Shown: in pieces, positions 61,756 to 64,000 of the stretch | Position numbering within the stretch: the stretch's first letter is position 1 | How the letters are laid out: each line of letters begins with the position of its first letter | DNA from: Noviherbaspirillum malthae | Lineage (GTDB): Bacteria > Pseudomonadota > Gammaproteobacteria > Burkholderiales > Burkholderiaceae_D | Assembly: GCF_015352985.1 (NCBI RefSeq) | Contig: NZ_JACYXF010000032.1 | Location: 1 to 64,000, forward strand | DNA: 64,000 nt | Direction: 5' to 3' | Translations under genes and position numbers: made by a program | Notes under the pieces: generated by a model | Database searches by the model: none | Told to the model about the DNA's origin: nothing | Seen by the model: only the letters and a program-made list of their open reading frames with translations

Positions 61756-62700
61756 CTACGCCGCCTGCAGGGACCTTGCGAGACTGCGAAACGTGCGCGG
61801 CGACATGCCGGTCGCCTGCTTGAATCTGCGTGCGAAATAGGCTTCGTCGGCGAAGCCGGAGGCATGTGCAACCGTACTGACCTTGTCATTGGTGGTGCTC
61901 AGCAGTTCCTTAGCCAGCAAGAGCCTGCGTTCGGTGACAAGTTCGGTGAAGGTGCGGCCGGTTTCCTTCTTGAGGATATGCGCAAGATAGTTGGGAGAAA
62001 GGAATGCCTCCGCCGCAGCCTGCTGCAAGGTGATTTCATCGCAAAGATGCTCGCGGATGAAGGCGAGCACGCGCTGTATCGCGGTTTTCCGCAATGACTT
62101 CTTTGCAGGCGCATCGCGCAGCCTGAGAAGATCGGTTTCGAAATGCTTGCATGTCAGGGCGACCAGTTGGTACAGCAAGCCGCGTATCAGCTCCGTCGAG
62201 CCGAACTGGCGCATCTTGTTTTCCTCGATCATCTGGAAGACAAGTTGCTCGATCCTGATGAAATCGGATTCGTCAAAGGTGTAGTCCAGGTATTCCTGAT
62301 AAAGGAAGGGCGCAATCAGCGGCAGGGCTGCAGGATCTATATCTTCGAGATCAAGCGGGTCGATGTCGGCGTCGATGCCCAGGAAATTCTGCGAGATGTT
62401 GATGACGATATATCGCGATGCTTCCGGATGAGGAATCATGTGCATGCGATGCGGCAGGACGAAACTCAAGGTTCCGCGGCTGAATGGCCGGATCGTACCC
62501 GAAATGTTCTGTACGGTTTCGCCCTCAAGCGCGACCTGGATCTGAAAATATTCATGCCGGTGCAGATGCGACAGCGGCGAACGAACGCTCCGGTCCCGAA
62601 TATCGAAGTCCGGATAGTCGGATCGCTCGTCCATCCGGTAAATTCTTACGCCTCGCTCCGCCACGACTGCTCCGTTGAATTTGTTTTTCAAGGCAAACAC
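61756..62700 (-). CDS. AraC-family transcriptional regulator
   Basis: A 314-residue AraC/XylS-type regulator. N-terminal cupin region with HLHRHEYFQIQVALEGE (~residues 45-61) and FVLPHRMHMIPHPEASR. C-terminal double helix-turn-helix (~205-305) with TLQQAAAEAFLSPNYLAHIL and VAHASGFADEAYFARRFKQA. It probably senses a small organic molecule and may control the adjacent Bug/CoA-transferase operon or the FAH gene upstream. Confidence 0.92.
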   Translation of the reverse strand: MFALKNKFNGAVVAERGVRIYRMDERSDYPDFDIRDRSVRSPLSHLHRHEYFQIQVALEGETVQNISGTIRPFSRGTLSFVLPHRMHMIPHPEASRYIVINISQNFLGIDADIDPLDLEDIDPAALPLIAPFLYQEYLDYTFDESDFIRIEQLVFQMIEENKMRQFGSTELIRGLLYQLVALTCKHFETDLLRLRDAPAKKSLRKTAIQRVLAFIREHLCDEITLQQAAAEAFLSPNYLAHILKKETGRTFTELVTERRLLLAKELLSTTNDKVSTVAHASGFADEAYFARRFKQATGMSPRTFRSLARSLQAA

Positions 62701-62858
62701 AAGCTTGCCCCAACGAAGCTATTGTAACGTCTCTGCGCGGACGGAACGGGCAGGAAAAGCAACAAAGGCAGGACGGCAAATCCAGCAGCGGAGGCGATGC
62801 AGGCCGCAGTCTGACAGCTGCATCGACCTCCGCCGTTGACGGGATTTAACCCGAGGGA

Positions 62859-63653
62859 TCAAACGACCTTGACGGAAAGATTGGGCAATCCGTCGATATG
62901 GCCTTCCATCAAATCGCCCTTGACCACCGGTCCGACGTTTTCCGGCGTGCCCGAGTAGATGAGATCGCCAGGCATGAGTTCGAACGCTTCGGACAGCTTG
63001 GAGATCTGCTCGGCGACGCTCCAGATCATCTGGTTGAGATTGGCATTCTGCTTGACCTGACCATTCACCTGCAGCCAGATGCTGCCATCCTTGAAATGCC
63101 CGGTGCGCGATGCCGGATGAATCGGGCCGATGGGAGCGGACATGTCGAAGCTCTTGCCGATTTCCCATGGCTTCTTCTGGTCGCCCATGCCGCGCTGGAG
63201 ATCGCGGCGCGTCATGTCGAGGCCGGTGGCATAGCCGTAGACCAGCTCCAGCGCTTTTTCCAAAGGAATGTTCCTGCCGCCCTTGTTCAAGGCCGCCACC
63301 AGTTCGATTTCGTAGTGGTAGTTCTTCGTCAATGACGGATAAGGATGGTTAGCTGTCGTTCCCGGCGCGACGTACTGTATGGCGTCGGTCGGCTTCTGGA
63401 AGAAGAATGGCGGTTCACGCGTCGGATCCGACCCCATTTCGCGCGCATGGGCAGCGTAGTTGCGCCCGATGCAATAGATGCGGCGCACGGGAAACATCTG
63501 ATCGCTGCCGACAATAGGAATGTACGTTGCCGGAACATGGAAAGGGGTCTTGACCTGATTATTGGCGATGCCGGGCGTGGCGCAGCCGACAAGCGCGCCT
63601 GCCCCCATAGCCAGGCCGGTCTTTAGTACGGATCTGCGGTCGGAATTGGACAT
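62859..63653 (-). CDS. Tat-exported fumarylacetoacetate-hydrolase-family protein
   Basis: A 264-residue FAH-family enzyme with an export signal. The N-terminus has a twin-arginine motif SDRRSVLKTG, a hydrophobic segment and a lipobox-like LVGCATP (Cys ~24). The FAH core has CIGRNYAAHAREMG, FFFQKPTDAI, YHYEIELVAAL (metal Glu residues), GYATGLDMTRRDLQ and LIYSGTPENVGPV. The family hydrolyses acylpyruvates in the cytoplasm; a folded, Tat-exported and possibly lipid-anchored member is uncommon. A GGAGAT precedes the start. Confidence 0.87.
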   Translation of the reverse strand: MSNSDRRSVLKTGLAMGAGALVGCATPGIANNQVKTPFHVPATYIPIVGSDQMFPVRRIYCIGRNYAAHAREMGSDPTREPPFFFQKPTDAIQYVAPGTTANHPYPSLTKNYHYEIELVAALNKGGRNIPLEKALELVYGYATGLDMTRRDLQRGMGDQKKPWEIGKSFDMSAPIGPIHPASRTGHFKDGSIWLQVNGQVKQNANLNQMIWSVAEQISKLSEAFELMPGDLIYSGTPENVGPVVKGDLMEGHIDGLPNLSVKVV

Positions 63654-64000
63654 CTGCTATCTCCTCATTTGAATTTATATGCATAGCGGATTCGCCCATA
63701 TCGGGAAATCCATCGGGCAGTGTTGCCCTTGCCCGTCTAGTGTATGCGTTCACCGGCACGGGCCAATAGGACACGATTACGCACTATTTGGACTGGATTC
63801 AGTATTGCGGCAGGCGGAGAGAGGTGCTGAGGCGGGTCTCCCGCCGATGTGGCAACCGGAGGAGCAGGGCAGATGCGGTAAGACGCGGGGGGCTCGATCG
63901 TGAGATTCGACGAGGGAAAGATGAAACTTTACGGAGGCATTTTGCCGTTGCATCCTGTGCCGGCTTGATTTCGGCGCCAGGCACCGACTCGGGAGAGACG
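63654..64000. other. right-edge region with no clear gene
   Basis: The last 347 bases hold the FAH promoter region. Short frames on both strands lack ribosome-binding sites or recognisable sequence. A gene may begin beyond the edge. Confidence 0.4.

Noticed and set aside
1..64000. CRISPR arrays, rRNA, tRNA, intact IS elements
   Set aside because: No regularly spaced identical repeats, rRNA blocks or cloverleaf-like sequences were seen by reading, though a covariance-model search could find something missed.

Overview
The window looks like the chromosome of a betaproteobacterium of the order Burkholderiales, most likely an Oxalobacteraceae-type genome. The evidence is the GC-rich coding sequence, four Bug/TctC-type solute-binding proteins, CoA-transferase and LysR catabolic loci, a DUF3482/DUF2868 pair and an aryl-polyene locus with a chorismatase. 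This placement is an inference from gene content. No rRNA, tRNA, CRISPR array or intact insertion sequence was found.

Layout. 1-4.6 kb: a truncated gene at the left edge, a small exported protein, an HSL-type esterase and a translationally coupled GTPase (DUF3482)/membrane protein (DUF2868) pair. 4.8-9.4 kb: a small-molecule catabolic unit (LysR, CaiB/BaiF CoA-transferase, HMG-CoA-lyase-like aldolase, Bug protein). 9.2-13.1 kb: a leftward unit with a cyclase-family hydrolase, a Leu/Ile/Val-type ABC binding protein and a second Bug protein. 13.2-17.0 kb: a coiled-coil DUF2325 protein behind a perfect Fur-box-like palindrome, then a TctD/TctE-like two-component system. 17.5-25.1 kb: NhaR-like regulator, YdcF protein, a cytochrome-oxidase-assembly (CtaG) remnant, a UspA protein, a PAS-GGDEF-EAL protein and a stand-alone tyrosine recombinase.

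26.2-43.7 kb is the main feature: an aryl-polyene (xanthomonadin/flexirubin-like) biosynthetic cluster. A rightward operon encodes a methyltransferase, ACP, a multi-pass membrane protein, an acyl-activating ligase, two hotdog dehydratases, two KS-fold proteins (a catalytic KS and a chain-length-factor-like partner), a ketoreductase, an LPLAT acyltransferase, a LolA-like carrier, an MMPL exporter, an alpha/beta hydrolase, a polysaccharide deacetylase and a second methyltransferase. A convergent leftward set encodes a halogenase-like flavoprotein, an FkbO/Hyg5/XanB2-type chorismatase, a PlsC acyltransferase and a GT2 glycosyltransferase. Read together, the chorismatase would supply a hydroxybenzoate starter, the ligase/ACP/KS/KR/DH set would extend it, and LolA/MMPL/acyltransferases would attach it to a lipid and move it to the outer membrane. 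A MipA/OmpV protein and a lipoprotein homologue of the cluster's hydrolase follow.

46.5-51 kb: an MFS transporter, an OsmC protein, a secreted protein of unknown function, two tandem 94-residue proteins with double-glycine leaders, and a 53-residue membrane protein. These leader proteins are the best candidate for something undescribed. 51.3-63.7 kb: a second acyl-CoA catabolic island (LysR, enoyl-CoA hydratase, two CoA-transferases, a paired acyl-CoA dehydrogenase, a reductase, a MaoC-like protein, two Bug proteins, AraC regulator, Tat-exported FAH-family protein), with three inverted repeats in its divergent promoter region. A diverged ~115-130-bp repeat with inverted ends occurs three times (1.5, 18.6 and 46.3 kb).
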